Source: Anaerolineales bacterium
Lineage (GTDB): Bacteria; Chloroflexota; Anaerolineae; Anaerolineales; Villigracilaceae
Length of the DNA stretch: 6,354 bases
Direction: 5' to 3'
NCBI GenBank assembly: GCA_016789205.1
Contig: JAEURF010000104.1
Location: 1 to 6,354, forward strand
In this document: piece after piece, positions 1 through 6,020 of the stretch
Numbering within the stretch: the first letter of the stretch is position 1
How the letters are laid out: each line of letters opens with the position of its first letter
Made by a program: the position numbers and the translations under genes
The notes under the pieces: generated by a model
What the model saw: only the letters and a program-made list of their open reading frames with translations
Told to the model about the DNA's origin: nothing
The model's database searches: none

Positions 1-1201
1 AAGACCAGACGAAATATCCATGCATTGGCACGCCGATTTGAATTGCATCTCTTACCATTTCTAAATGCCGTTGAATATATGAAACACGCGATGGGTCATG
101 TACCTCACCATTGCCATTAACTTTATCGTCAAATGCCGCGCCGTTTTCAGTAATATAGATAGAAGGGAAGCGGTAATCAAAATGTAAACGCCCTAACAAA
201 TCATAAAGACCTTGTGGATATACTTCCCAATCCATTTCTGTGATTTCATCGCCTATGAACTCAGTTTGTGGCTGATTCTGCTTTTCGTCCACTTCTGCTC
301 TGATGACATGCCGTGTGTAATAGTTGACTCCTAAAAAGTCAATTGGAACTTCAATATCGTTCATGTCACCGGGTTGGACAAATTCCATTTTTGTATTGAA
401 AGCATTCACCATATCTTGTGGGTAGCCACGGCTAACGAGTGGGTCTAAAAACCAACGGTTGTTGTAGCCATCTGCTTGTGTGGCGGCTTTTTTGTCTGCG
501 AGGCTTGCAGATGCAGGCATTTGAGGTGTGAGATTCAATGTGATGCCAACGTTTGCGTTTTTTACATTACTGCGGATGACGGGAACACTGCGTCCATGAG
601 ATAAAAGTAGATGGTGTGAAGCCGCTATGGCTTCGTCAAGATGCGTATGTCCCGGTGCATGGCGTCCATCTTTGTATCCAACAAATGCGCTAACCCAGGG
701 TTCATTTAATGTAATCCAATCTTTAACTCTATCGCCTAATGCGCGGGTAATCACATCTGTATATTCTACAAATGCATCTACGACCATGCGTGCGGGCCAG
801 CCGCCTTTATCTTGCAAAGCTTGTGGCAAATCCCAGTGATATAAGGTTGCGAAAGGGCGAATGCCGACTTCTAGCAATCCATCTACCAGTTGACTGTAAA
901 AATCAATTCCCGCTTCATTGACTTGACCGCTTCCGCTGGGCAAAATGCGGGGCCATGCAATTGAAAAACGATAAGCATTTAACCCAAGGCTTTTCATTAA
1001 TTTAATGTCATCACGCCAAAGGTGATAATGGTCACAGGCGACATCGCCAGTGTCACCGTTTAACACTTTGCCGGGTGTTTTGCTAAAACGGTCCCAAATG
1101 CTTTCGCCTCTACCGTCTTCGTTCCATGCACCTTCTATTTGATACGACGCCGTTGCCGCCCCCCAAAGAAAATCTTTTGGAAATTTATGATTCTGATTCA
1201 C
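1..1201 (-). CDS. GH1 family beta-glycosidase (beta-glucosidase-like), 3' end beyond window
   Basis: Cytoplasmic retaining beta-glycosidase of glycoside hydrolase family 1, expected to remove terminal beta-linked glucose (or another beta-hexose) from imported oligosaccharides. About 400 residues are visible and the frame runs off the left edge; family members are usually about 440-470, so roughly 45 or more C-terminal residues are missing. The N-terminal GH1 signature FLWGAATASYQIEGAW is at residues 11-26, RFSIAWPRI at 78-86 and LYHWDLPQAL at 120-129. The acid/base motif TLNEP has Glu167, the nucleophile motif YITENG has Glu352, and NYYTR is at 293-297. Both catalytic glutamates are present and the frame is intact. 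The start is GTG at 1201-1199, chosen because AAGGA lies 7 bases upstream and the GH1 fold begins about ten residues later; no ATG occurs upstream before the in-frame stop at 1261-1259. It follows the second permease by 65 bases, so it is probably the last visible gene of the transporter operon. Substrate specificity (glucoside, mannoside, galactoside) is not resolved. Confidence 0.95.
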   Translation of the reverse strand, partial: MNQNHKFPKDFLWGAATASYQIEGAWNEDGRGESIWDRFSKTPGKVLNGDTGDVACDHYHLWRDDIKLMKSLGLNAYRFSIAWPRILPSGSGQVNEAGIDFYSQLVDGLLEVGIRPFATLYHWDLPQALQDKGGWPARMVVDAFVEYTDVITRALGDRVKDWITLNEPWVSAFVGYKDGRHAPGHTHLDEAIAASHHLLLSHGRSVPVIRSNVKNANVGITLNLTPQMPASASLADKKAATQADGYNNRWFLDPLVSRGYPQDMVNAFNTKMEFVQPGDMNDIEVPIDFLGVNYYTRHVIRAEVDEKQNQPQTEFIGDEITEMDWEVYPQGLYDLLGRLHFDYRFPSIYITENGAAFDDKVNGNGEVHDPSRVSYIQRHLEMVRDAIQIGVPMHGYFVWS

Positions 1202-1215
1202 AATGTAATCCTTAT

Positions 1216-1231
1216 TCGCCTTTGCAGGCGA
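1216..1231 (-). other. Small hairpin just upstream of the GH1 ribosome binding site
   Basis: A 6-bp perfect inverted repeat (TCGCCT / AGGCGA) with a TTGC loop lies in the 65-base gap between the second permease and the GH1 gene, three bases before the AAGGA ribosome binding site. There is no U-tract after it, so it does not look like a terminator. It could slightly tune GH1 translation or mark an mRNA processing boundary. A stem this short can arise by chance. Confidence 0.3.
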
Positions 1232-1266
1232 TGAATTTGAGATGTAGCCTATCCCCTGCTAAAGAT

Positions 1267-2112
1267 TTATTCTTTGACTGCGCCCATAGCAATACCGCTG
1301 ACGATGTAGCGTGAGAACAAGGCATATAAAATAATGACGGGAATCACGGTCAAAGCCAAGCCGAGATAAATGGCACCATATTCTGTGCGGTACATATCGC
1401 CACGTAATGTACGAACTAACATTGGAAGGGTGTATTTTTCCAATGATGTAATCAAGATAAAAGCGTTGAAAAAGTTATTCCAAGACCCAACAAAGGCAAA
1501 GATACCTAAGGTGGTTGCACCGGGAACAGCGAGTGGCATCATAATCGAATGGAAAATTCTTAATTCGCTGGCGCCGTCAATGCGCGCGGCATCTATCAAA
1601 TCTTGAATCAACATAGATTCAAAATATTGTTTACTAAAGAATACACCGCCTGCATTCGCAATCATCGGCAAAATCAATGAAGCGTAGTTATCTGTCAACC
1701 CGAGTTTTGACATGTATTGGAAGAAGCCAATAATAGTCAGCTGCATCGGAATCATTACCAATACCAAAATGAAGTTTGAAAATAATTTTTTACCTTTGAA
1801 ATCATATACGACGATTCCATAAGCTGTGAGCATAGAAAAATATACAGTAATAATTGTGGATATGCCGGATACATAAAGACTATTGGCAAACCCTCTGGTG
1901 ATGTTTAATCCTCTGCCGAGCAAAATATTGTAGTTGTCCACTAAGTGCGTGCTAGGTAAAGCGCTTAACCCTTGTTGAATTTCTACGGTTGACCGAGTTG
2001 CATTAACCAATAATAGCCAAATCGGTACAATAACGAGTATCAATATAAAAATCAAAACGAGATATATAAAAACTCGCATGATGGTGGTGTTGAGTTTATA
2101 GTTGTTTAACAT
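1267..2112 (-). CDS. Carbohydrate ABC transporter permease, MalG-type (CUT1 family)
   Basis: Inner of the two membrane-channel subunits of a CUT1-type sugar importer, 281 residues, the usual length for MalG-like proteins. Six hydrophobic segments are visible at about 13-36, 79-100, 113-135, 143-160, 197-218 and 247-268. The cytoplasmic EAA loop that docks on the ATPase is at about 172-193 (LIDAARIDGASELRIF...MPLA, with the invariant Gly180). The protein ends in GIAMGAVKE, a C-terminus typical of MalG-type permeases. Its ATG is 6 bases after the stop of the first permease. The only ribosome-binding match (TAGGT) overlaps that stop codon, so translation is probably coupled. It works as a heterodimer with the product of 2119-3075. 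No ATPase gene is visible, so a shared MsmX/MalK-type ATPase encoded elsewhere is inferred. Confidence 0.95.
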   Translation of the reverse strand: MLNNYKLNTTIMRVFIYLVLIFILILVIVPIWLLLVNATRSTVEIQQGLSALPSTHLVDNYNILLGRGLNITRGFANSLYVSGISTIITVYFSMLTAYGIVVYDFKGKKLFSNFILVLVMIPMQLTIIGFFQYMSKLGLTDNYASLILPMIANAGGVFFSKQYFESMLIQDLIDAARIDGASELRIFHSIMMPLAVPGATTLGIFAFVGSWNNFFNAFILITSLEKYTLPMLVRTLRGDMYRTEYGAIYLGLALTVIPVIILYALFSRYIVSGIAMGAVKE

Positions 2113-2118
2113 GATGAC

Positions 2119-3075
2119 CTACTTTTTTTCTTTATTTTTGAAAAACCATGACCACTTTTTTATGGATTTGTCAAAACTCGACTCGTCTTTGTCGCGCAGG
2201 AAGAAAAAGATACCCAATGCACAGATGGTTGTCATAATGAAGGTTACGACCCCTACTGCGGATGCCGCGCCAATATGACCTTTGCTACTTGAAAATTTCA
2301 TGTACATCAAAATATTATTCGTCATAATGGAGTTGCTCGGTGCGCCTCTTCCATCGGTCAACAAATACGGAATATCAAACATTTGCATACCGCCCACCAG
2401 TGATGTAACGAAAATAAAGATTAAGATTGGTTTAAGTAACGGTAAAGTAATACGCCTAAACATTTGCGTAGCGCTGGCTCCATCTACCATTGCGGCTTCG
2501 TACAAATGCACAGGAATAGAAGTCATACCTGCCATCACGATAATAATGGTCTGCCCAAACCACATCCACCATTGAATGAATACTACAATTGCACGTGACA
2601 CTTCTACATTTTGCAAAAAGTGCATGGCTTCACTTAAAAACCCGGCTCGGACCATTATTTGGTTAACGGGTCCATAAAATGAAAACAGGGCATTAAACAG
2701 CACAGCAATCGTCACAGGCATAATCAGGTTTGGCAGGTAAAAAATAGCTCGCCAAACACCAACGCCTTTAATCCTCAACCGATTATTTGTAAACCAAGCA
2801 GATAATAAAAGTGCTACCCCAATTTGGGGAATAAAATTCAGCATCCAAATTAGCCATGTGTTTGCAACTGCTTTCAAAAAAAACTGGTCTGCAAATAAAA
2901 CTTGAAAATTTTGAAGACCTATATTTTTTCCGCTGCGTGTCATCAATGTGTAATCTGTAAAACTAAGTGCTATTGTGTTATAGACCGGGTATAAACCGAA
3001 TATCAAGAAGCCAATAATAAACGGAGCGATAAAAAAATATCCGTAATAATTTCGATTAATTTTCGTAAACTTCAT
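2119..3075 (-). CDS. Carbohydrate ABC transporter permease, MalF-type (CUT1 family)
   Basis: First channel subunit of the sugar importer, 318 residues from the chosen start. Hydrophobic segments lie at about 12-33, 71-93, 108-131, 161-183, 215-235 and 270-293, giving six transmembrane helices. It lacks the long periplasmic loop of E. coli MalF and matches the shorter permeases of the UgpA/LacF type. The ATPase-contact EAA loop is at about 192-213 (YEAAMVDGASATQMFRRITLPLL). The start is ATG 3075-3073 because a perfect AAAGGAG (3087-3081) lies 5 bases upstream and the sequence MKFTKINRNYYGYFF is a normal permease N-terminus. The frame stays open to an upstream ATG at 3138, but that extension would run through an intercistronic hairpin and has no ribosome binding site. 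The C-terminal tail is highly charged (KNKEKK). It is followed by the MalG-type permease after 6 bases. Confidence 0.95.
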   Translation of the reverse strand: MKFTKINRNYYGYFFIAPFIIGFLIFGLYPVYNTIALSFTDYTLMTRSGKNIGLQNFQVLFADQFFLKAVANTWLIWMLNFIPQIGVALLLSAWFTNNRLRIKGVGVWRAIFYLPNLIMPVTIAVLFNALFSFYGPVNQIMVRAGFLSEAMHFLQNVEVSRAIVVFIQWWMWFGQTIIIVMAGMTSIPVHLYEAAMVDGASATQMFRRITLPLLKPILIFIFVTSLVGGMQMFDIPYLLTDGRGAPSNSIMTNNILMYMKFSSSKGHIGAASAVGVVTFIMTTICALGIFFFLRDKDESSFDKSIKKWSWFFKNKEKK

Positions 3076-3080
3076 TGTGG

Positions 3081-3087
3081 CTCCTTT
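3081..3087 (-). promoter_or_regulatory. Strong ribosome binding site of the MalF-type permease
   Basis: AAAGGAG lies 5 bases before ATG 3075-3073. It decides the start of this permease in favour of the internal ATG rather than the ATG at 3138, which has no such site. Confidence 0.85.
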
Positions 3088-3108
3088 GGAAAGATTGCAG
3101 AGTTTAGA

Positions 3109-3138
3109 GTGGGTCAGCACTATGTAGTGCTGACCCAC
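3109..3138 (-). repeat. Perfect 14-bp inverted repeat, intercistronic hairpin
   Basis: The arms GTGGGTCAGCACTA (3109-3122) and TAGTGCTGACCCAC (3125-3138) are exact reverse complements separated by 2 bases. The element lies in the 83-base gap between the stop of the binding-protein gene and the start of the first permease. In the transcript it forms a GC-containing stem of about 13-14 bp. The bases after it on the minus strand (TCTAAACTC) contain no U-tract, so a normal intrinsic terminator is unlikely. By analogy with the malE-malF intergenic region of E. coli, it probably protects the upstream binding-protein mRNA from 3' decay and lowers permease expression relative to binding protein. A partial attenuator or a dispersed palindromic repeat is also possible. 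Confidence 0.85.
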
Positions 3139-3158
3139 AACTTTATATCAAAAACTTA

Positions 3159-4592
3159 CTATTGGGGCGGTTCAGGGATGATTAAATCCGGGAACTCACT
3201 GCGAAGATTATCTAACCATTGTTGCCACATGGTGGCTTTATCAATTTCACCATTGAGGTATTGGTCACGTTGGCTTTCGAGTGCGCGTTGAATGGCATCA
3301 TCTGAACCAGTCAGAAGTGAGCCGTTTACGTTTGGCGCGGCTTGGCCAAAGGCTTCATAATTGTTTTGTCCGCCTAACCATTCATACAAAGCAGAACCAT
3401 CAAAAGTAGGTGTAATTTTCTCAACCACAACTTGGCTGGAGACAAAGTCGCCAGGGGCTTGGGCTTGGTCATCAGAGACAGTTGGGTCAATGGCTTTCAG
3501 ATATTCATTGGTGTAAACACCGGTTGCCCAGTTGGTTAAGTTTTCTTCATTGAGAGCAACAAAAGCAACGAATTCTTTTGCTAAGTCAAGGTTCGCGCTG
3601 TCAGCCATTGCACCGACCCAAGTACCACCCCATTGATAGGCTAACGGACCGTTAATCATTGCCCAGTCACCACCAGTATCGCCAGAGTTTGGAATCAAAA
3701 CGTATGGAAGACCCCAAGTAGGTAAGAAGTAACTGAATACTTTCTTTGGATTGCCATCAGCACCTACGAGGGAGTCGTTCATGCCAGCAAACCAACCTTC
3801 GCTCCATTGATTAGCTTGTGATTCGTAGCCGTTATCGCGCATCAGTTTAGCGAAATCAATATATTCTTCCACTTTCGGGTCAATCACTAATGCACCATCA
3901 ACAATCCATGGTTGTGAGCGATTGGCGAGGAAGGGATTGAACAATTCACCAGATGTACCAACCGTGAAATAGTTCGGGTTGCATTGTTTGATGGTTTCAG
4001 CAGTTGCAAGGAATGATTCAATGTCCTTAACCAAAGCTTGCACTTCAGCTGGGTCATCAGTACCTAAGCATTCTTTTGCAATACTGCGGCGATAGAAGAA
4101 CGCACCTGGAGTAGCTTGATATGAGTATGCTTTTGTTACGCCTTCATAAGTACCCACTTGAACTACAGAAGGATAGGTCTTTAATTCGTCAGCCAATGGC
4201 AATAAGTCGTTCAAATCAGCGAGGAAATCGGCTTCCACCCATTCTTTGACAAATGCCGCTTCTAATGCGACCACATCAGGTACATCGGATGTTCCAACAG
4301 CTGCTTTAATTTTGGTTTGATATTCGCCTTGATTCATAGGAATCATGGTGAATTGAACATCCACATCTGGGTTTTGGCCTTCAAAAGCAATTGCCATGGT
4401 CAAAATTTCGTTAGTAAATGACCAAACTTTGAGTACCTGCTTGTCAGAAGTGGTTGGACTTTCGCTTCCGCTTTCGGTTGCAGCGGGTTGGTCAGCGGGG
4501 GCTTCTGTTGCAGGGGCACCACCGCCACATGCTGCTAAAAGCATACTAGCAATCATGAGTAAACTTAAGATTGATAAAAGTGACTTACGCAT
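3159..4592 (-). CDS. Sugar-binding lipoprotein of ABC transporter (extracellular solute-binding protein family 1)
   Basis: Substrate-capture subunit of the importer, 477 residues, anchored outside the cytoplasmic membrane. The signal peptide is a charged MRK start and a hydrophobic core ending in the lipobox LLAAC, giving lipidated Cys22. A flexible linker rich in Gly, Ala, Pro, Thr, Glu and Ser spans about 23-50, a style common in Chloroflexota. The mature domain starts near KQVLKVWSFTNE (51-62), the usual first strand of family 1 binding proteins. Motifs such as NPDVDVQFTMIPMNQGEYQTKIKAAVGTSDVPDVV (split here only for orientation, residues 74-108) and several Trp-rich stretches (SEGWF, YQWGGTWVGAM) fit an oligosaccharide binder. 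It is somewhat longer than the 400-450 typical of the family. The ATG follows AAGGAG by 8 bases. It is first in the transporter operon, which extends to the two permeases and GH1. The ligand cannot be deduced; beta-linked gluco- or manno-oligosaccharide is inferred from the neighbouring enzymes. Confidence 0.93.
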   Translation of the reverse strand: MRKSLLSILSLLMIASMLLAACGGGAPATEAPADQPAATESGSESPTTSDKQVLKVWSFTNEILTMAIAFEGQNPDVDVQFTMIPMNQGEYQTKIKAAVGTSDVPDVVALEAAFVKEWVEADFLADLNDLLPLADELKTYPSVVQVGTYEGVTKAYSYQATPGAFFYRRSIAKECLGTDDPAEVQALVKDIESFLATAETIKQCNPNYFTVGTSGELFNPFLANRSQPWIVDGALVIDPKVEEYIDFAKLMRDNGYESQANQWSEGWFAGMNDSLVGADGNPKKVFSYFLPTWGLPYVLIPNSGDTGGDWAMINGPLAYQWGGTWVGAMADSANLDLAKEFVAFVALNEENLTNWATGVYTNEYLKAIDPTVSDDQAQAPGDFVSSQVVVEKITPTFDGSALYEWLGGQNNYEAFGQAAPNVNGSLLTGSDDAIQRALESQRDQYLNGEIDKATMWQQWLDNLRSEFPDLIIPEPPQ

Positions 4593-4633
4593 CTTTCTTC
4601 TCCTTGTGTTAGATTCATTTGAGTTATACTAAC

Positions 4634-4659
4634 AATGTGAGGAGACATCTCCACACATT
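4634..4659 (-). other. Imperfect hairpin in transporter-operon leader, proximal
   Basis: Twelve-base arms (4634-4645 and 4648-4659) are reverse complements except at one position and are separated by CA (TG on the minus strand). It lies about 40 bases before the binding-protein start and leaves the AAGGAG ribosome binding site free. No U-tract follows, so it is not a terminator. It may stabilise the 5' end of the mRNA or be a protein-binding dyad. Confidence 0.55.
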
Positions 4660-4662
4660 CGT

Positions 4663-4702
4663 GCAGGTCTTCCTTCTTCGCAAAAGGATATGGAAGGCCT
4701 GC
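4663..4702 (-). other. Imperfect hairpin in transporter-operon leader, distal
   Basis: Eleven-base arms GCAGGTCTTCC (4663-4673) and GGAAGGCCTGC (4692-4702) pair at all but one position across an 18-base loop. In minus-strand RNA the odd position is a C-A mismatch, while in plus-strand RNA it would be a G-U pair. With the neighbouring hairpin it makes most of the leader between the operator and the binding-protein gene structured. No U-tract follows on the minus strand, so it is not a clear terminator for the repressor gene. Confidence 0.5.
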
Positions 4703-4728
4703 TATTTAATTTGTATTAATTGCAAAAC

Positions 4729-4738
4729 CACCTCCTTT
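4729..4738 (-). promoter_or_regulatory. Extended Shine-Dalgarno-like sequence without a normal gene behind it
   Basis: The minus strand reads AAAGGAGGTG, complementary over about nine bases to the anti-Shine-Dalgarno end of 16S rRNA and better than any ribosome binding site of the real genes here. The only start in range is a TTG at 4725-4723, opening a seven-residue frame (MQLIQIK, stop at 4704-4702). It may be a leader-peptide or ribosome standby site in the structured leader, or a chance purine run. The string is seen directly; its function is unproven. Confidence 0.4.
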
Positions 4739-4743
4739 AATGT

Positions 4744-4761
4744 ATCGGTAATGTTACCGAT
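4744..4761. promoter_or_regulatory. LacI-type operator upstream of the transporter operon
   Basis: ATCGGTAA-TG-TTACCGAT is a perfect 8+8 base dyad with a 2-base centre, the size and form of LacI-family operators. The half-site TTACCGAT recurs exactly in the repressor's own promoter region (5856-5863), which supports recognition by the adjacent LacI-family protein. It lies 32 bases after the repressor stop codon and about 150 bases before the binding-protein gene, so it probably blocks transcription of the transporter/GH1 operon when inducer is absent. I could not find a convincing -35/-10 pair around it; TACATT (minus strand, 4744-4739) is only a weak -10 candidate. Confidence 0.8.
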
Positions 4762-4793
4762 TGGGATAAAAAAATTATTCGCATCTTCTTCCT

Positions 4794-5813
4794 CTAATTG
4801 ACTTGCACCAAAGCGCGACAAGAAGTGCGTTCCACTAGTCGTGTAGGCATTTTATGCACCTGCACATCCAGTGGCTGATGATTGACCATTTTGATTAACA
4901 TTTGGGTTGCGATATAGCCCATCTCTGAGAGAAATTGGTCTACAGTTGTCAACCCGACGTATTTGGCTTCAGCAATATTGTCAAAACCAACTACAGATAA
5001 ATCTTCAGGAATTCTTAACTCCATCTCTTGCGCGGCTTGAAATACACCAAGTGCAGATTGGTCATTTGCTGCAAAAATGGCAGTGGGCGGATGCTTTAAA
5101 TTTAACAATTGCAAGGCAGAGGCATAGCCGGATTTTGTTGTGAAATCGCCTGGAACGATTAAATCTTTGTCAATGGCAATGCCGGCTTCTTTAAGCGCAT
5201 CTTTGTATCCCTTTAAGCGTCTTTCTGCGCTGGCAATCTCAGGTCTCCCGCAGATGAATCCGATGCGTTCGTGTCCCAACTTTAGGAGATATTGCATTAC
5301 CTCAACTGCGCCTTGGTAGTTTGTCCCTTGAACTGATGGGTAACGTGGATTAACGATATGAGGGTCAACCGCAATAATGGGTGCATCTGTAATGAACTCT
5401 GCCGCGGCAGAGGCTACGATGATGACACCATCCGTTAATGAATTATTTAAGAGGGAAACATAATGTTGTTCGTGTAAAACTGCGCCAGACTTGTGAACAT
5501 CCCCCATGGTGTAAACCAATAAATCAAATGTAGATTCTGCAATTGCCCGATTGATACCCTTCATCACTTCGATGGAGTAGGGGAAGCCAATATCTGGTAC
5601 GACCAACCCAAGCAAATCTTTGCGGCGACTGCGCATACTTCGCGCCGCAAGGTTGGAGGTATAACCAAGTTTGCTAATCACGCCGAGTATTTTTTCTTGC
5701 GTATCCCCAGCTACATCTGCTTTTCCGTTTAATACGCGCGAAACCGTAGAAACAGACACGCCTGCTTTTTTGGCAACATCCTGGATAGTGACCGTACGTT
5801 TTTTGGTTGGCAT
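4794..5813 (-). CDS. LacI-family transcriptional repressor
   Basis: Sugar-responsive DNA-binding regulator of the LacI/GalR family, 339 residues, full family length. The N-terminal helix-turn-helix is at about 9-30 (TIQDVAKKAGVSVSTVSRVLNG), followed by the hinge NLAARSM at 54-60. The effector domain is a periplasmic-binding-protein-like fold starting at LLGLVVPDIGFPY (67-79), with HERIGFICG, AIFAANDQSALGV and VVGFDNIAEA in the usual order and RLVERTSC near the C-terminus. Met60 sits where many family members have the Leu that inserts into the operator centre. The ATG at 5813 is supported by the family start but has no evident Shine-Dalgarno sequence, which suggests low-level translation. It has its own consensus promoter with an overlapping operator (probable autorepression) and lies directly upstream of the transporter genes it most likely controls. 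No terminator separates them, so some read-through is possible. The inducer is unknown, presumably an oligosaccharide or breakdown product of this pathway. Confidence 0.95.
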   Translation of the reverse strand: MPTKKRTVTIQDVAKKAGVSVSTVSRVLNGKADVAGDTQEKILGVISKLGYTSNLAARSMRSRRKDLLGLVVPDIGFPYSIEVMKGINRAIAESTFDLLVYTMGDVHKSGAVLHEQHYVSLLNNSLTDGVIIVASAAAEFITDAPIIAVDPHIVNPRYPSVQGTNYQGAVEVMQYLLKLGHERIGFICGRPEIASAERRLKGYKDALKEAGIAIDKDLIVPGDFTTKSGYASALQLLNLKHPPTAIFAANDQSALGVFQAAQEMELRIPEDLSVVGFDNIAEAKYVGLTTVDQFLSEMGYIATQMLIKMVNHQPLDVQVHKMPTRLVERTSCRALVQVN

Positions 5814-5839
5814 ATCAGAAATATTGGTTGCGTATAGAG

Positions 5840-5863
5840 AACGATACCGGTATCGTTACCGAT
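5840..5863. promoter_or_regulatory. Overlapping LacI-type operator dyads at the repressor promoter
   Basis: Two dyads overlap. AACGATACCGGTATCGTT (5840-5857) is a perfect 18-base palindrome. ACCGGTAT-CG-TTACCGAT (5846-5863) has a CpG centre typical of LacI-family sites, and its right half is identical to the operator at 4744-4761 while its left half matches 6 of 8 bases. The site begins about at the predicted transcription start and extends into the leader, the position expected for autorepression. Confidence 0.8.
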
Positions 5864-5870
5864 TTAACGC

Positions 5871-5898
5871 ATTATACATACTATTTTTACAAAGTCAA
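5871..5898 (-). promoter_or_regulatory. Sigma-70 type promoter of the LacI-family gene
   Basis: On the minus strand TTGACT (5898-5893) and TATAAT (5876-5871) are separated by 16 bases, a near-consensus housekeeping promoter. Transcription would start near 5864-5865, giving a leader of about 50 bases before ATG 5813. The operator dyads lie immediately downstream of this start. Confidence 0.8.
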
Positions 5899-5961
5899 CA
5901 ATTTTAAGATTAGAGTTTTTGTTTTTTTGCTATTCCCCAAAAGAGGTATTTCTTTTATTGT

Positions 5962-6004
5962 GACAAAAATCACCTGCGAGAATTTTTAACAGGTGATTTT
6001 TGTC
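5962..6004 (-). terminator. Hairpin terminator after the GH130 gene
   Basis: The arms GACAAAAATCACCTG (5962-5976) and CAGGTGATTTTTGTC (5990-6004) are perfect 15-base reverse complements with a 13-base loop. The stem is followed by a T-run in either direction (GGTGATTTTT), so it can act as an intrinsic terminator on both strands. It starts 16 bases beyond the stop of the GH130 gene and separates it from the repressor promoter. Confidence 0.85.
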
Positions 6005-6020
6005 GAAACTGGGACTTATG

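Noticed and set aside
627..839. Plus-strand open frame of 70 codons
   Set aside because: Antisense shadow of the GH1 gene, whose conserved motifs (including TLNEP) lie in the opposite strand here.
3076..3138. Longer form of the MalF-type permease starting at ATG 3138 (21 extra residues)
   Set aside because: The extension is a translation of the intercistronic hairpin, has no ribosome binding site and is not permease-like; the ATG at 3075 has a perfect AAAGGAG.
3109..3291. Plus-strand open frame beginning MGQHYVVLTHN
   Set aside because: It begins inside the palindrome, so it mirrors the minus-strand frame there, and otherwise lies antisense to the binding-protein gene.
4636..4657. CRP-like site (TGTGA ... 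ACACA)
   Set aside because: The half-site spacing is far from the CRP spacing of six bases and the right half does not match TCACA; a hairpin explains the symmetry better.
4737..4784. Minus-strand 15-codon frame (MRIIFLSQSVTLPIH) starting just after the repressor stop with AGGAAG upstream
   Set aside because: It is translated across the operator dyad, is very short and has no supporting conservation; most likely chance.
4762..4793. Possible terminator for the repressor gene (T7 run on the minus strand, 4774-4768)
   Set aside because: No stem-loop precedes the T-run, so it lacks the structure of an intrinsic terminator.
4396..4801. Two short plus-strand frames over the binding-protein start and the leader
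   Set aside because: No recognisable protein features or ribosome binding sites; they overlap a signal peptide coding region, hairpins and the operator.
5807..5989. Plus-strand frames over the repressor promoter region
   Set aside because: They cover the operators, promoter and T-rich spacer and show no protein-like composition.
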